Below are positions 44,773 through 52,973 of a stretch of DNA of 64,000 bases, one piece after another. Origin of the DNA: Pedobacter sp. B4-66 (GTDB lineage Bacteria > Bacteroidota > Bacteroidia > Sphingobacteriales > Sphingobacteriaceae). The notes beneath the pieces are model-generated. The model ran no database searches, was not told the DNA's origin, and saw nothing but the letters and a program-made list of their open reading frames with translations. The position numbers and the translations under genes were made by a program. How positions within the stretch are numbered: the first letter of the stretch is position 1; the number at the start of each line of letters is the position of its first letter. The stretch spans positions 124,001 to 188,000 of the forward strand of contig NZ_JAFVME010000014.1 of assembly GCF_018492665.1 (NCBI RefSeq), in the 5' to 3' direction.

Positions 44773-45681
44773 TTAAAGCGTAAAAGTGATTGGAATATTA
44801 TACTTTACACGCACAGGCTTACCATTTTGTACTCCGGGTAGCCATGGCGGAGAGTTTTTAATTACTTCAACTGCGGCTTCATCACAGCCGTCCCCTATTC
44901 CACGTTCTGCTTTTACATCTGTAATTGTCCCATCACCTTGTACAACAAAAGAGACATAAACCTTTCCTTCTGTTTTTTTTATTCTTGCCTGTCGTGGATA
45001 CACCAAATTATTCCTTAAGTAAGCAGCAAAGCCATTCATACCTCCCCTAAACTGAGGTGGTGCATTCAAAAAGTCTTCTTTAACCAGAGCATTACCCGCC
45101 ATATCTTGGTAAGCACTGCTGGTAATTCTTCCAGTATCATGATTCCATTTCTTATACTGTTTAACGTCTAAAATATCTGGATTTCGAGAGGAATAGATGA
45201 TTTTCAAGGTGTCATTTACTCCGTATAATTGTTTTTTATTATCAATCGACTGATAGTGATCTTTCCCTTTTATCTTATATTCAATTGCCGCCAAAAACAC
45301 AGGGCCACCTTTCAATCTCTTTTGCTTATAAACTTCTACAACTTTGGCGTAGCTAATTACTCCATATTTTTTTAACTGCTGTTCCTTATACAGCGTACGC
45401 AATTGAGCAACTCCAAAAACTAAAGTGAGCGTTAAGGCAAACAATATCGCTCCATTAATTCCTCGATTCCACCTAGGCTTACCTTTAAATTCAAACCACA
45501 TCCCCTGCAAAAACACAAGGCTAAATATTCCTGGAATTGTTAACGCCTTTGCACTATCTATCGACAAAAACACACCCCAATAACAACATGTTATTATAAC
45601 TGCTAGAAGAACACATGTCCAGATTTTTTTACTTTTTGAGGCTGTTTTTTGTTCTTGTAAAGGCTGAGCATTAATTTCCAT
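44773..45681 (-). CDS. Membrane protein with TonB C-terminal domain
   Basis: A 302-residue protein. Three hydrophobic helices lie in the first 100 residues (WTCVLLAVIITCCYWGVFL, LTIPGIFSLVFLQGMWF, AILFALTLTLVFGVAQL). A middle region (YGVISYAKVVEVYKQKR...LKIIYSSRNPDI) resembles DUF3592-like beta domains. The C-terminal TonB_C domain reads NLVYPRQARIKKTEGKVYVS and GDGCDEAAVEVIKNSPPW, ending in VKYNIPITFTL. A typical TonB has one helix and a Pro-rich linker; neither is seen here, so it may be a stress- or envelope-related TonB_C protein rather than a receptor energiser. The NTF2-like gene lies ten bases upstream in the same direction. Confidence 0.85.
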   Translation of the reverse strand: MEINAQPLQEQKTASKSKKIWTCVLLAVIITCCYWGVFLSIDSAKALTIPGIFSLVFLQGMWFEFKGKPRWNRGINGAILFALTLTLVFGVAQLRTLYKEQQLKKYGVISYAKVVEVYKQKRLKGGPVFLAAIEYKIKGKDHYQSIDNKKQLYGVNDTLKIIYSSRNPDILDVKQYKKWNHDTGRITSSAYQDMAGNALVKEDFLNAPPQFRGGMNGFAAYLRNNLVYPRQARIKKTEGKVYVSFVVQGDGTITDVKAERGIGDGCDEAAVEVIKNSPPWLPGVQNGKPVRVKYNIPITFTL

Positions 45682-45690
45682 ATGACCAGA

Positions 45691-46059
45691 TTAGTTTAAT
45701 GAAACATAGAGTTCGCTTTGTGTAAGCCATTTGCCTTTTACTTTACGCCACATTGCAGCATAATTGCCATGATACGGGGCATTTTTATAATTCCATTTGC
45801 CGTTTTCCCATGCCAGATCACCACTTTTACTAATAACAATCGTTTCAGGAATACGTTCAAACAATGGACTGCTTTTAGAGAACATATATTTCCAATCAGC
45901 CGCGATTTCGGCTTTACCAATGGTATAGCTACCATCTCCGGCGATCTGTACAAAATCGTCCAGCCAGTATTTGGATACTCCTTCTACGTCCTTTTTTGCA
46001 ATGCAATTATTTGAATCTAACCGTGCTTGCTTTATTAATAATACCTCTGATGAATCCAT
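45691..46059 (-). CDS. NTF2-like (DUF4440-type) protein
   Basis: Small protein (122 residues from the ATG at 46059) with the SnoaL/NTF2-like cone fold. It contains VEGVSKYWLDDFVQIAGDGS, a central strand pair around ERIPETIVISKSGDLAWENG, and the family ending GNYAAMWRKVKGKWLTQSEL. It has no signal peptide. A TTG 15 bases earlier is less likely. It is probably co-transcribed with the TonB_C gene. Members range from enzymes to binding proteins, so no reaction can be assigned. Confidence 0.85.
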   Translation of the reverse strand: MDSSEVLLIKQARLDSNNCIAKKDVEGVSKYWLDDFVQIAGDGSYTIGKAEIAADWKYMFSKSSPLFERIPETIVISKSGDLAWENGKWNYKNAPYHGNYAAMWRKVKGKWLTQSELYVSLN

Positions 46060-46074
46060 AAGCAATAATAACAA

Positions 46075-46343
46075 TTCTAATTTGTTAACGAAAGCTCAAT
46101 GAGAAAAGTCATCCTCTTATCAAACAAACTCATGACCAATAGCTAAACAAACGCAAAACACCACAAAATCCGGAATGAAACCAAAAAAAACACAATAAAA
46201 CCAAACCAAATAAATAACATTAAAACAAAAAGCATAGAATAATATGATTTACATCATACTATTCTATGCTTTTTCAACAAATAACAATACATTTACAGCA
46301 ACAAAACCAAATAAAATGAGCATAAAACCTAAAAACAATCATT
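46075..46343. other. Divergent intergenic region, G-poor leader of the TonB/molybdopterin-fold operon
   Basis: Apart from the hairpin at 46227-46274 the sequence is A/C-rich with almost no G in the plus strand from about 46140 to 46230 (AAACAAACGCAAAACACCAC style), as expected for an unstructured leader. No exact TAnnTTTG box was found. The start of the NTF2-like gene lies at the left end, in the opposite direction. Confidence 0.5.
46227..46274 (+). promoter_or_regulatory. Terminator-like leader hairpin upstream of the TonB receptor
   Basis: AAAAAGCATAGAATA pairs with TATTCTATGCTTTTT-type sequence as a 15-bp stem. One A-C mismatch and six more pairs (TATGAT/ATCATA) follow, closing on TTAC. 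A T-run ends the right arm. It sits 70 bases before the ATG at 46344 in a divergent region with no upstream plus-strand gene, so it is better explained as an attenuator, mRNA 5' stabiliser or operator than as an ordinary terminator. Confidence 0.6.
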
Positions 46344-48335
46344 ATGCGAAAATTTTATTCATCATTACTATTAAGTTTCACATTTCTTTACGCCTCAGCA
46401 CAACAAACTAACACTAAAACACCAGACACTTCAGCTATAACCAAGCGGATTTTCAAACTTGGCGAAGTCAATATTAATGGCAAAAAGAACGGCCATTCGA
46501 ACACAATAACCAGTTCCCAAATTGAATCCTTTAACAAATTAGACGTATCTCATGCCCTAAATATCTTACCGGGTGTAAATCTTGCCTCTGTAGGCGCGAG
46601 AAATGAATCGGTAGTCCTTATCCGAGGTTTTGACCTGAGACAAGTCCCCGTTTTCATTGATGGCATACCAATATATGTTCCGTATGATGGATATGTTGAC
46701 CTTGCCAGATTCACAACATTTGATGTATCACAGATCAATGTAGCCAAAGGTTTTTCATCAGTTACTTATGGCGCCAACACTATGGGTGGAGCAATCAATA
46801 TCATATCAAGAAAACCCGAAAAACTTTTTGAAATTGATGCCCGTACAGGCTGGCTAAGCACCAAAGGACATCGCCTAAATCTTAATGCAGGCTTCAATTT
46901 TGGCAAATTCTATTTACAGGGAAGCGCATCTCAACTTAAACAAAAAGGATACCCACTATCTGGTGATTATACTGCAAAACAATATGAAGACGGAGGGATA
47001 CGAGACAACGCCTTTCGCGAAGACTCAAAATACACACTGAAGTTTGGCTTTACTCCCAGTGCGAATAATGAATACGCAATAAGCTATGTAAACCAACAGG
47101 GAGAAAAAGGGAATCCGCCTTACGTAGGCAACGATCCTTTGCAAAAGGCCCGTTTCTGGCAGTGGCCATACTGGAATAAGGAAAGCCTGTATTTCATTTC
47201 CAACACCGGAATTACAAGTAACAGTTTTCTAAAAACACGTCTATTTTACGATAAATTCAGCAATCTACTTAGCGCATTTGACGACAACAGTTACACTACA
47301 CAAAAGAAACCCTCTTCTTTTCAGAGTTTATATAAAGATGATACGTTTGGTGGATCAGTTGAATATGGGAATAATATAAGCGCACAACATGAGCTTAAAG
47401 CATCTGTACACCTAAAAACTGATCGTCATAAAGAAAACAATGTCGGTGAACCCGTACGTAAATTCCGAGATTATACGGTTTCCACAAGTATTGAAGATAC
47501 CTACAGCCTTACCGAAAAACTAAGCTTATTGCCAGGCATTAGTCTAAATCTGCGTCACAGTATGCAGGCACAGAATTACAACTCGACCACAAAGGAGATT
47601 ACCGACCTACCAGCAAACGAGAATTACGCGTTAAATGCACAGCTTGGCGCAGTTTATCAACTAAGTACCATAAGCAGACTTAATGTATCTGTAGCACGTA
47701 AATCCCGCTTTGCCACAATCAAAGACCGTTACTCTTACCGAATGGGCGCAGCAATCCCCAATCCCGACCTTAAATCGGAAACTGCAACACATTATGAAAC
47801 CGGTTATTCGGCCATTTACAATAGCAAACTTGAGCTTGAAGCCAATCTTTTCTACAGTAAAATCTCGGATGCCATCCAGCAGGTTAATAATGTACAGCCC
47901 AATATATACCAATTGCAAAATACAGGGGAAGCGGAGTTTTATGGTTCGGAACTATCCGCCAGGTACACCGTTGTAAAGGATTTACAGATTGCAGCTCAAC
48001 ACAGCTATTTACACCGCAGCAACATAAGTAACAAAGCTATTAAATTCACAGATGTCCCTGAACATAAAATAATGGTCTCGGCCAATTACCAGTGCTTAAA
48101 CTACGCATCAATACAGGCAAACTGCGAGTATAATTCTTCAAGATATAGCACCAGTTACGGCACCAAATCAGGAGAATTTGCAGTAGCTAATATTGGCACT
48201 CATATTAAAATCTATAAGTCAGTATCACTCGAAGGGGGCATAAACAATATACTGGATAAGAATTACACCATAAGCGAGGGATTCCCCGAAGCAGGAAGAA
48301 ATTATTTTGTAAGTCTAGCCTTCAATAACCTTTAA
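46344..48335 (+). CDS. TonB-dependent receptor (paired with molybdopterin-fold protein)
   Basis: Outer-membrane receptor of 663 residues, shorter than the SusC proteins and without a CarboxypepD_reg domain. It has a signal peptide (MRKFYSSLLLSFTFLYASAQ). The plug contains VSHALNILPGVNLASVGARN, VVLIRGFDLRQVPVFIDGIP and VTYGANTMGGAINIISRKPE. The barrel ends in YFVSLAFNNL. The size and simple plan resemble cobalamin, haem or metal-chelate receptors. The only clear context is the following gene, nine bases downstream, an exported molybdopterin-oxidoreductase-fold protein. The ligand is unknown; a metal, oxyanion chelate or cofactor is plausible. Confidence 0.93.
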   Translation: MRKFYSSLLLSFTFLYASAQQTNTKTPDTSAITKRIFKLGEVNINGKKNGHSNTITSSQIESFNKLDVSHALNILPGVNLASVGARNESVVLIRGFDLRQVPVFIDGIPIYVPYDGYVDLARFTTFDVSQINVAKGFSSVTYGANTMGGAINIISRKPEKLFEIDARTGWLSTKGHRLNLNAGFNFGKFYLQGSASQLKQKGYPLSGDYTAKQYEDGGIRDNAFREDSKYTLKFGFTPSANNEYAISYVNQQGEKGNPPYVGNDPLQKARFWQWPYWNKESLYFISNTGITSNSFLKTRLFYDKFSNLLSAFDDNSYTTQKKPSSFQSLYKDDTFGGSVEYGNNISAQHELKASVHLKTDRHKENNVGEPVRKFRDYTVSTSIEDTYSLTEKLSLLPGISLNLRHSMQAQNYNSTTKEITDLPANENYALNAQLGAVYQLSTISRLNVSVARKSRFATIKDRYSYRMGAAIPNPDLKSETATHYETGYSAIYNSKLELEANLFYSKISDAIQQVNNVQPNIYQLQNTGEAEFYGSELSARYTVVKDLQIAAQHSYLHRSNISNKAIKFTDVPEHKIMVSANYQCLNYASIQANCEYNSSRYSTSYGTKSGEFAVANIGTHIKIYKSVSLEGGINNILDKNYTISEGFPEAGRNYFVSLAFNNL

Positions 48336-48344
48336 TTACTCAAA

Positions 48345-48878
48345 ATGAATACAAACATAAAACCTATTCAAATGAAAAGATACAAAAGCATAATCCTGTT
48401 GGCGCTTCTTTTAATAAGCACGCTACCTTTATTTACTCAAGCTCAGACCACCAATCTTAACCCATTAAGCGTAACAGGTGAATTAAAAACGTCACTTACA
48501 TTAACCGCAAAAGATTTGGATAAAATGGTTAAAATGGAACTTAAAGCCACAGACCATGATGAAAAAGACCATAGCTATTCAGGTGTAGAACTCGCTACTA
48601 TTCTTAGGTTGGCTGGCGTTACCTTGGGAGCTGAATTAAGAGGGAAAAATGCGGCTAAGTTTCTACTCATAAGCGCTACAGATGGTTATCGGGTAGTTTT
48701 TTCATTGGCCGAGGCTGATCCAGAGTTTTCACAAAAAAAAATCTTGCTTGCCACCAGAAAGGACGGAAGTTTACTTCCTGAAAGTGAAGGACCTTTCAAA
48801 ATTATTGTAGAGGGTGAGAAGAAAAAAGCGCGGTTTATAAGACAAATAAGCAGCATACAGGTTAAGTATGCACAGTAA
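48345..48878 (+). CDS. Exported molybdopterin-oxidoreductase-fold protein, Cys-free
   Basis: Small periplasmic protein (177 residues) with the fold of the sulfite-oxidase-type molybdopterin-binding domain (PF00174). It shows LTAKDLDKMVKMELKATDHD, YSGVELATILRLAGV, LLISATDGYRVVFSLAEADP and GPFKIIVEGEKKKARFIRQI. The Mo-coordinating cysteine of true sulfite-oxidase-type enzymes is absent; the protein contains no cysteine at all. The signal peptide runs from an internal Met (48372; MKRYKSIILLALLLISTLPL), so translation may start there instead of at 48345. It is co-transcribed with the TonB receptor. A binding or carrier role is more likely than catalysis. Confidence 0.88.
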   Translation: MNTNIKPIQMKRYKSIILLALLLISTLPLFTQAQTTNLNPLSVTGELKTSLTLTAKDLDKMVKMELKATDHDEKDHSYSGVELATILRLAGVTLGAELRGKNAAKFLLISATDGYRVVFSLAEADPEFSQKKILLATRKDGSLLPESEGPFKIIVEGEKKKARFIRQISSIQVKYAQ

Positions 48879-48883
48879 CAATT

Positions 48884-48927
48884 ATACTAAAAAGGGTCCC
48901 CGCTATTGCAAGAACCCTTTTTAGTAT
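48884..48927. terminator. Bidirectional terminator
   Basis: A perfect 14-bp stem (ATACTAAAAAGGGT/ACCCTTTTTAGTAT) with a 16-nt loop and flanking A/T tracts lies between the convergent molybdopterin-fold and phosphodiesterase genes. Confidence 0.88.
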
Positions 48928-48944
48928 TTTAATGACGCAAATCT

Positions 48945-50186
48945 CTATTTTGCCTGAACAGGAAATACCCACTTGTTCAAAGTATTATCTTTAGCTTGGA
49001 TAACAAGTTTATAAAACTCTGAAGGGTAATCTTTAACGTTAGCGAAAAAGTGTTGCTGACTAAGATCTACTTCTCCTAAAAGATGATAAGTATCTTTTCC
49101 TCCGGTTTTAAAATCATTTGTTGTGGCCAACCAGATTTTAACCTTTCCGGTTTTCTGTAAGGCTTTCCAGCTAATGTCGATATGATTCTGAGTATAAATT
49201 GTTTTAAGAGCAGTAATAGATACCGGGCCTATAAACGATGTACCATCTACTTCCTGTGCTACACTATCAGGTAGTTTTACATCCAGGTAACGAGCTATTG
49301 AAGGCATAATATCTACCACACCAAGATCAAAATACTGGCCATAAGTGTTTAGGTTTTTATAATTACTTACCATCCAGGTAGATCTTTGTCTATCCGATTG
49401 TCCGCCATGTCCACGTCCGCTTTTTTCATCACGGCCATGATCTGTTGTAATAACAATTAACCAGTCCTCCTTAAAGTTTTTCTGACGATAGCTTATTGCA
49501 TCCCAAACCTTACCCACTTGTTTATCCAACATACCTACAGCATTATAGAACTCAGGGCTATCGCCATGTGCATGTCCCATATCATCAGTATACTCCAGAT
49601 AAATCCATGAAAGGTCAGGAGCTTTATCATGAATGGTATTTGAAGCATCTGCGATTACCTGTTCATCGATGCGGTGCATATAATCTGCCTTTTTATCATG
49701 CTTAAAACGAACGGTATCCAGTTCATAGCCATCAAAAGAGTAATCAACCTTTAGGTTTCCTGCTTCCGGCAAATTATGTCCCAGTAATTTGGTTCTGTTA
49801 TCCGTCCAGCTAGAAAAAATAGCAGTTTTCTTATTAGGATATTGAGCTTTAAACAACCTGAATATATTTTGATAGTTATAATTAGGTGCTTTAATATCAT
49901 TATCCGGTACGTTGTGCTTATTTACCCAAGTACCAGTAAGCAAACTATTATATCCAACTGCAGATATAGTAGGCGTCTCACTGTAAGTACCTTTCCCACC
50001 ACCAACATACATTCTGGAATAAGATCCTGCCTGTATGATCTTCTTAAAGTTAGGCAGGTTTTGGTTTTCAATTACATCAGCCGGAATACCATCGGCAATA
50101 ATGTAAACCACCTTTTGTTGTCTTTGCTGTGCATTAACCGCTGCCGACAAGAAAAAGCAAACTGTAAAAATAAATGGGATTCTCAT
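48945..50186 (-). CDS. Alkaline phosphatase superfamily / NPP-type phosphodiesterase, exported
   Basis: Exported enzyme of 413 residues (signal peptide MRIPFIFTVCFFLSAAVNAQ) of the type I phosphodiesterase/nucleotide pyrophosphatase family. Metal-binding motifs are visible: YIIADGIP near the N-terminus, the nucleophile region GTYSETPTISAVGYNSLLTG, YTDDMGHAHGDSPEFY and ITTDHGRDEKSGRGHGGQS. A C-terminal beta-sandwich of about 90 residues (ITALKTIYTQNHIDISWKAL) is probably a binding module. It would hydrolyse phosphate diesters or monoesters in the periplasm. It is the last gene of the SusC/SusD pair 3 operon, six bases after the metallophosphoesterase. Confidence 0.92.
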   Translation of the reverse strand: MRIPFIFTVCFFLSAAVNAQQRQQKVVYIIADGIPADVIENQNLPNFKKIIQAGSYSRMYVGGGKGTYSETPTISAVGYNSLLTGTWVNKHNVPDNDIKAPNYNYQNIFRLFKAQYPNKKTAIFSSWTDNRTKLLGHNLPEAGNLKVDYSFDGYELDTVRFKHDKKADYMHRIDEQVIADASNTIHDKAPDLSWIYLEYTDDMGHAHGDSPEFYNAVGMLDKQVGKVWDAISYRQKNFKEDWLIVITTDHGRDEKSGRGHGGQSDRQRSTWMVSNYKNLNTYGQYFDLGVVDIMPSIARYLDVKLPDSVAQEVDGTSFIGPVSITALKTIYTQNHIDISWKALQKTGKVKIWLATTNDFKTGGKDTYHLLGEVDLSQQHFFANVKDYPSEFYKLVIQAKDNTLNKWVFPVQAK

Positions 50187-50192
50187 GGTATG

Positions 50193-51113
50193 TTAATAAG
50201 TGTGTGGATAATATTCATTCTCTACTGTTCCATCTTCATACAAGCTCAGCATTGCATACCCCGGAGGAGTTTCCAGGTAATAACCTGGGCCGGCAGATTC
50301 AGCATCTCCCTTACCCCACCAGAAACCGCTCATAGCACCATTACAGCAATATAAAACATCGTTATAACGGGTATTATCTGATAAGTGGTTATGTCCGCTT
50401 AAGCAAACTCTCACTTTATCGCGATACTTGTGAAACAGGTCTTTTAGCTTCTTACAGTCAGAGTGACCTCCACCTACAAGAACCTGAGTGGTTCCTAAAA
50501 TTGGATAATGCGACATTAGCAATGTTGGTGTAGATGCCGGTAATTGCTCCAGTTCTTTCTCCAACCAGCTATATTGTTCCGGGTCTAATGAGATATTACC
50601 ATTGTTTCCGTCAAGCACTATGAAATGCCAGTTCTTTTTTGAAAAACTGTAGTATCTGTTAGGGATTTTCAGGCGCTTAACCACATAGTTTTTCCCATAC
50701 ATTTCATGCTCTTTAGATGGCGCTTTCCACCATGAATCGTGGTTACCAATGCAGCTATGCACTTCGTATTTATCCAATGTTTTCAGGCAATCATCCCAAA
50801 TACTCCACTGCTTAATTACCTGATCGTATACAACATTGTCATACGATGCATCACCAATAGAGTCACCACCATTCAGGAAGAAATCAGGCTTGTGCTTAGT
50901 AATGATATGCTTTAAGCATTTTTTAAATCGCTCAGGGGCATTTTCACCTTCTCCAATGTGCACGTCGGTTATATGTGCTACAGAAAGTGCCAGTTTTTTC
51001 TTTTTCTTGTCCTGTATTTCAGGGCTAGAAGCAAAGGCATTCAGGCCGCTGGTTGCTACGGCGCCAACAGCTAAACCTGCTGCCTTTAGTAAAGATCTTC
51101 TTTTTAGTGTCAT
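50193..51113 (-). CDS. Calcineurin-like metallophosphoesterase, Tat-type signal
   Basis: Exported binuclear-metal phosphoesterase, 306 residues from the ATG at 51113; an upstream TTG adds six residues. The N-terminus is a twin-arginine-like signal (MTLKRRSLLKAAGLAVGAVA). All metal motifs are present in order: AHITDVHIGEGE, LNGGDSIGDAS, IGNHDSWW, LLMSHYPILG and CLSGHNHLSD. The family includes phytate, nucleotide and phosphodiester hydrolases; the exact substrate cannot be read. It sits between susD (pair 3) and the NPP-type gene, so the two hydrolases probably act in sequence on one phosphorylated nutrient. Confidence 0.92.
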   Translation of the reverse strand: MTLKRRSLLKAAGLAVGAVATSGLNAFASSPEIQDKKKKKLALSVAHITDVHIGEGENAPERFKKCLKHIITKHKPDFFLNGGDSIGDASYDNVVYDQVIKQWSIWDDCLKTLDKYEVHSCIGNHDSWWKAPSKEHEMYGKNYVVKRLKIPNRYYSFSKKNWHFIVLDGNNGNISLDPEQYSWLEKELEQLPASTPTLLMSHYPILGTTQVLVGGGHSDCKKLKDLFHKYRDKVRVCLSGHNHLSDNTRYNDVLYCCNGAMSGFWWGKGDAESAGPGYYLETPPGYAMLSLYEDGTVENEYYPHTY

Positions 51114-51147
51114 TTTGCTTTTTATTTCCAAATGGACTTATTAGCTA

Positions 51148-52938
51148 TTACCAGCCAAATACTTGTTTTAGGTTATTGTTCAATACAACTTGTTGCTGAG
51201 GAATTGGGCGATAATAGTATTTAGGCTCCTCAAACTTACGAATAGCTGATTCAGTTACAATAGCACCACCTGAAGTACCATTTTTCAAAAATACAGTGGC
51301 ATCTGAACCTATTTCTCCGGTACGGTAATAGTTAAGTACTACCCCTAATGAATTCTTTTCTTTATGGTCTTCGTCAGGAATAGTCTGAGATTTATCGATT
51401 AAAATAATATCTTCAACACCATCTCCTGTTAAATCATACTTCCCTAATCCGGCAAAGTACATCCCCTCAGGGCTTTTGGCCAATAGTTTTCCGGCGTTCC
51501 ATCTCATCAAATCATCATATCTTGTATTTTCAAAAGCAAACTCAACCCTGCGTTCTCTTCTTATTTCGAAAATCACTCCTTGGTTTGATTCAACATTATT
51601 AAATTGTTGCTGTAATAATGGATCAGGAGAGGCATTTGCCTGAGCTAAATTAAGATTAGGCATACCTGCTCTTTTTCTAATCAAGTTAACAGACTCATCT
51701 AACTGCGATTGGTTCAATATACCTAACTCAGCTAACGCTTCAGCGTAATTTAACAATACTTCTGCATAGCGATAAACAGGGAAGTCGACACTATTTAAAA
51801 TTGTCTGATCAGTACTGTTTACGTATCCTTTTAATTGGTGATAACCTGTAAAATTTTTATTTAGCCTTTGGATGTAAGGTTGGGCATCAGGCACCCTAAT
51901 CCAACCTGGATAAGCCATTGTTTGAGCCAAACGTGGATCACGATTCTCGAACTCCTTTACAAACCCAAGTTTATCATAATTTGGCACTGCTGTAAAACGA
52001 CTACCATCCTTCATTAAATAGGCTTGTATAAGGTCTCTTGCAGGTGCTTGTTCATAATCACCAAATACGACACCATTTACATTTTGGCTTGTTTTTTTAG
52101 CTAAATCGAATATATTAACCAAAATCACTTCAGGGTTTGAAGTCAAATCCTGACTTGAAAACAAAGTTCCATAATCCTGATCAGGTAGATCTTTATTAAA
52201 GATTGAGAATTTTTTAGAAGCCATTACTTCCCCTGTTATCTTAACAGTAGTTTCAAGAAAGGCATTTGCAGTTGCTTTTAAATTAAGCTCTGTATGGTAT
52301 TTGCGATAAGTCCCTTCATAAAGAGCTGCTCGTGAATAAAATACACCAACGGCCCATTTCCCTGGAGTTCCTGCAGGCACACCTTCTCTCACATGATTAT
52401 AGGCAAAATCAAGATCAGCCATTACACTATCCATAACTAGCGCACGAGCATCGCTAGGCTTAAACAATTCTTTATCATCCGGATTCAGCGTACCAGAATA
52501 CCAAGGCACATTAGAAAAGCGCTGTACTTTATCCAGATAAAACTGTGCACGGTAGTACTTCGCCAAACCAATGTAATGATTTTTCACTTCACTGGTAACC
52601 TTTGCTTTATTATAGTTTTCTAAGAAATAATTGATATCTCGCAGCCTTTTCCAATTCCATCCTCCGGTTATATTCTGTGCATTAGCATTGCCTGCCATTA
52701 TATTCTTTACTTCTACAGCCGCTGTAGTTGCTACGTTATCGCTACTTTGATCATTCAAATAGCTCCCTCTGTCAGGCATTAAGAGTAATCCGTTAACATA
52801 TAAAGCAAGGTCTTCTTCTGTATTAAAGAAAAGATTTGGCGCTATCTCCGTTTGCGGAAAACGATCCAGGCTACCTTTTTTGCATGCAGTGATTAAAACT
52901 GCAATTGTTGCAAACAGGATGTATATATTCTTTTTCAT
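51148..52938 (-). CDS. SusD/RagB family lipoprotein (pair 3)
   Basis: Outer-membrane lipoprotein of 596 residues, longer than usual for SusD. It has a signal peptide and lipobox (MKKNIYILFATIAVLITACK). SusD elements include IGLAKYYRAQFYLDKVQRFS, a helical scaffold, and the C-terminal motifs YAEVLLNYAEALAELGI, IRKRAGMPNL and FEIRRERRVEFAFENTRYDD. It ends in YYYRPIPQQQVVLNNNLKQV. It follows susC by 35 bases and precedes two phosphoesterases, making a SusC-SusD-MPE-NPP operon. Confidence 0.95.
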   Translation of the reverse strand: MKKNIYILFATIAVLITACKKGSLDRFPQTEIAPNLFFNTEEDLALYVNGLLLMPDRGSYLNDQSSDNVATTAAVEVKNIMAGNANAQNITGGWNWKRLRDINYFLENYNKAKVTSEVKNHYIGLAKYYRAQFYLDKVQRFSNVPWYSGTLNPDDKELFKPSDARALVMDSVMADLDFAYNHVREGVPAGTPGKWAVGVFYSRAALYEGTYRKYHTELNLKATANAFLETTVKITGEVMASKKFSIFNKDLPDQDYGTLFSSQDLTSNPEVILVNIFDLAKKTSQNVNGVVFGDYEQAPARDLIQAYLMKDGSRFTAVPNYDKLGFVKEFENRDPRLAQTMAYPGWIRVPDAQPYIQRLNKNFTGYHQLKGYVNSTDQTILNSVDFPVYRYAEVLLNYAEALAELGILNQSQLDESVNLIRKRAGMPNLNLAQANASPDPLLQQQFNNVESNQGVIFEIRRERRVEFAFENTRYDDLMRWNAGKLLAKSPEGMYFAGLGKYDLTGDGVEDIILIDKSQTIPDEDHKEKNSLGVVLNYYRTGEIGSDATVFLKNGTSGGAIVTESAIRKFEEPKYYYRPIPQQQVVLNNNLKQVFGW

Positions 52939-52973
52939 AACTGTTTTTTAAATGTTTGTTAACTCCCTAATTA

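Noticed and set aside
46227..46274. Hairpin considered as an ordinary plus-strand terminator
   Set aside because: No plus-strand gene lies upstream in this divergent region, so a simple terminator role has no client gene.
49842..50354. 170-codon plus-strand frame across the NPP and metallophosphoesterase genes
   Set aside because: It spans the junction of two well-supported minus-strand genes and has no family signature.
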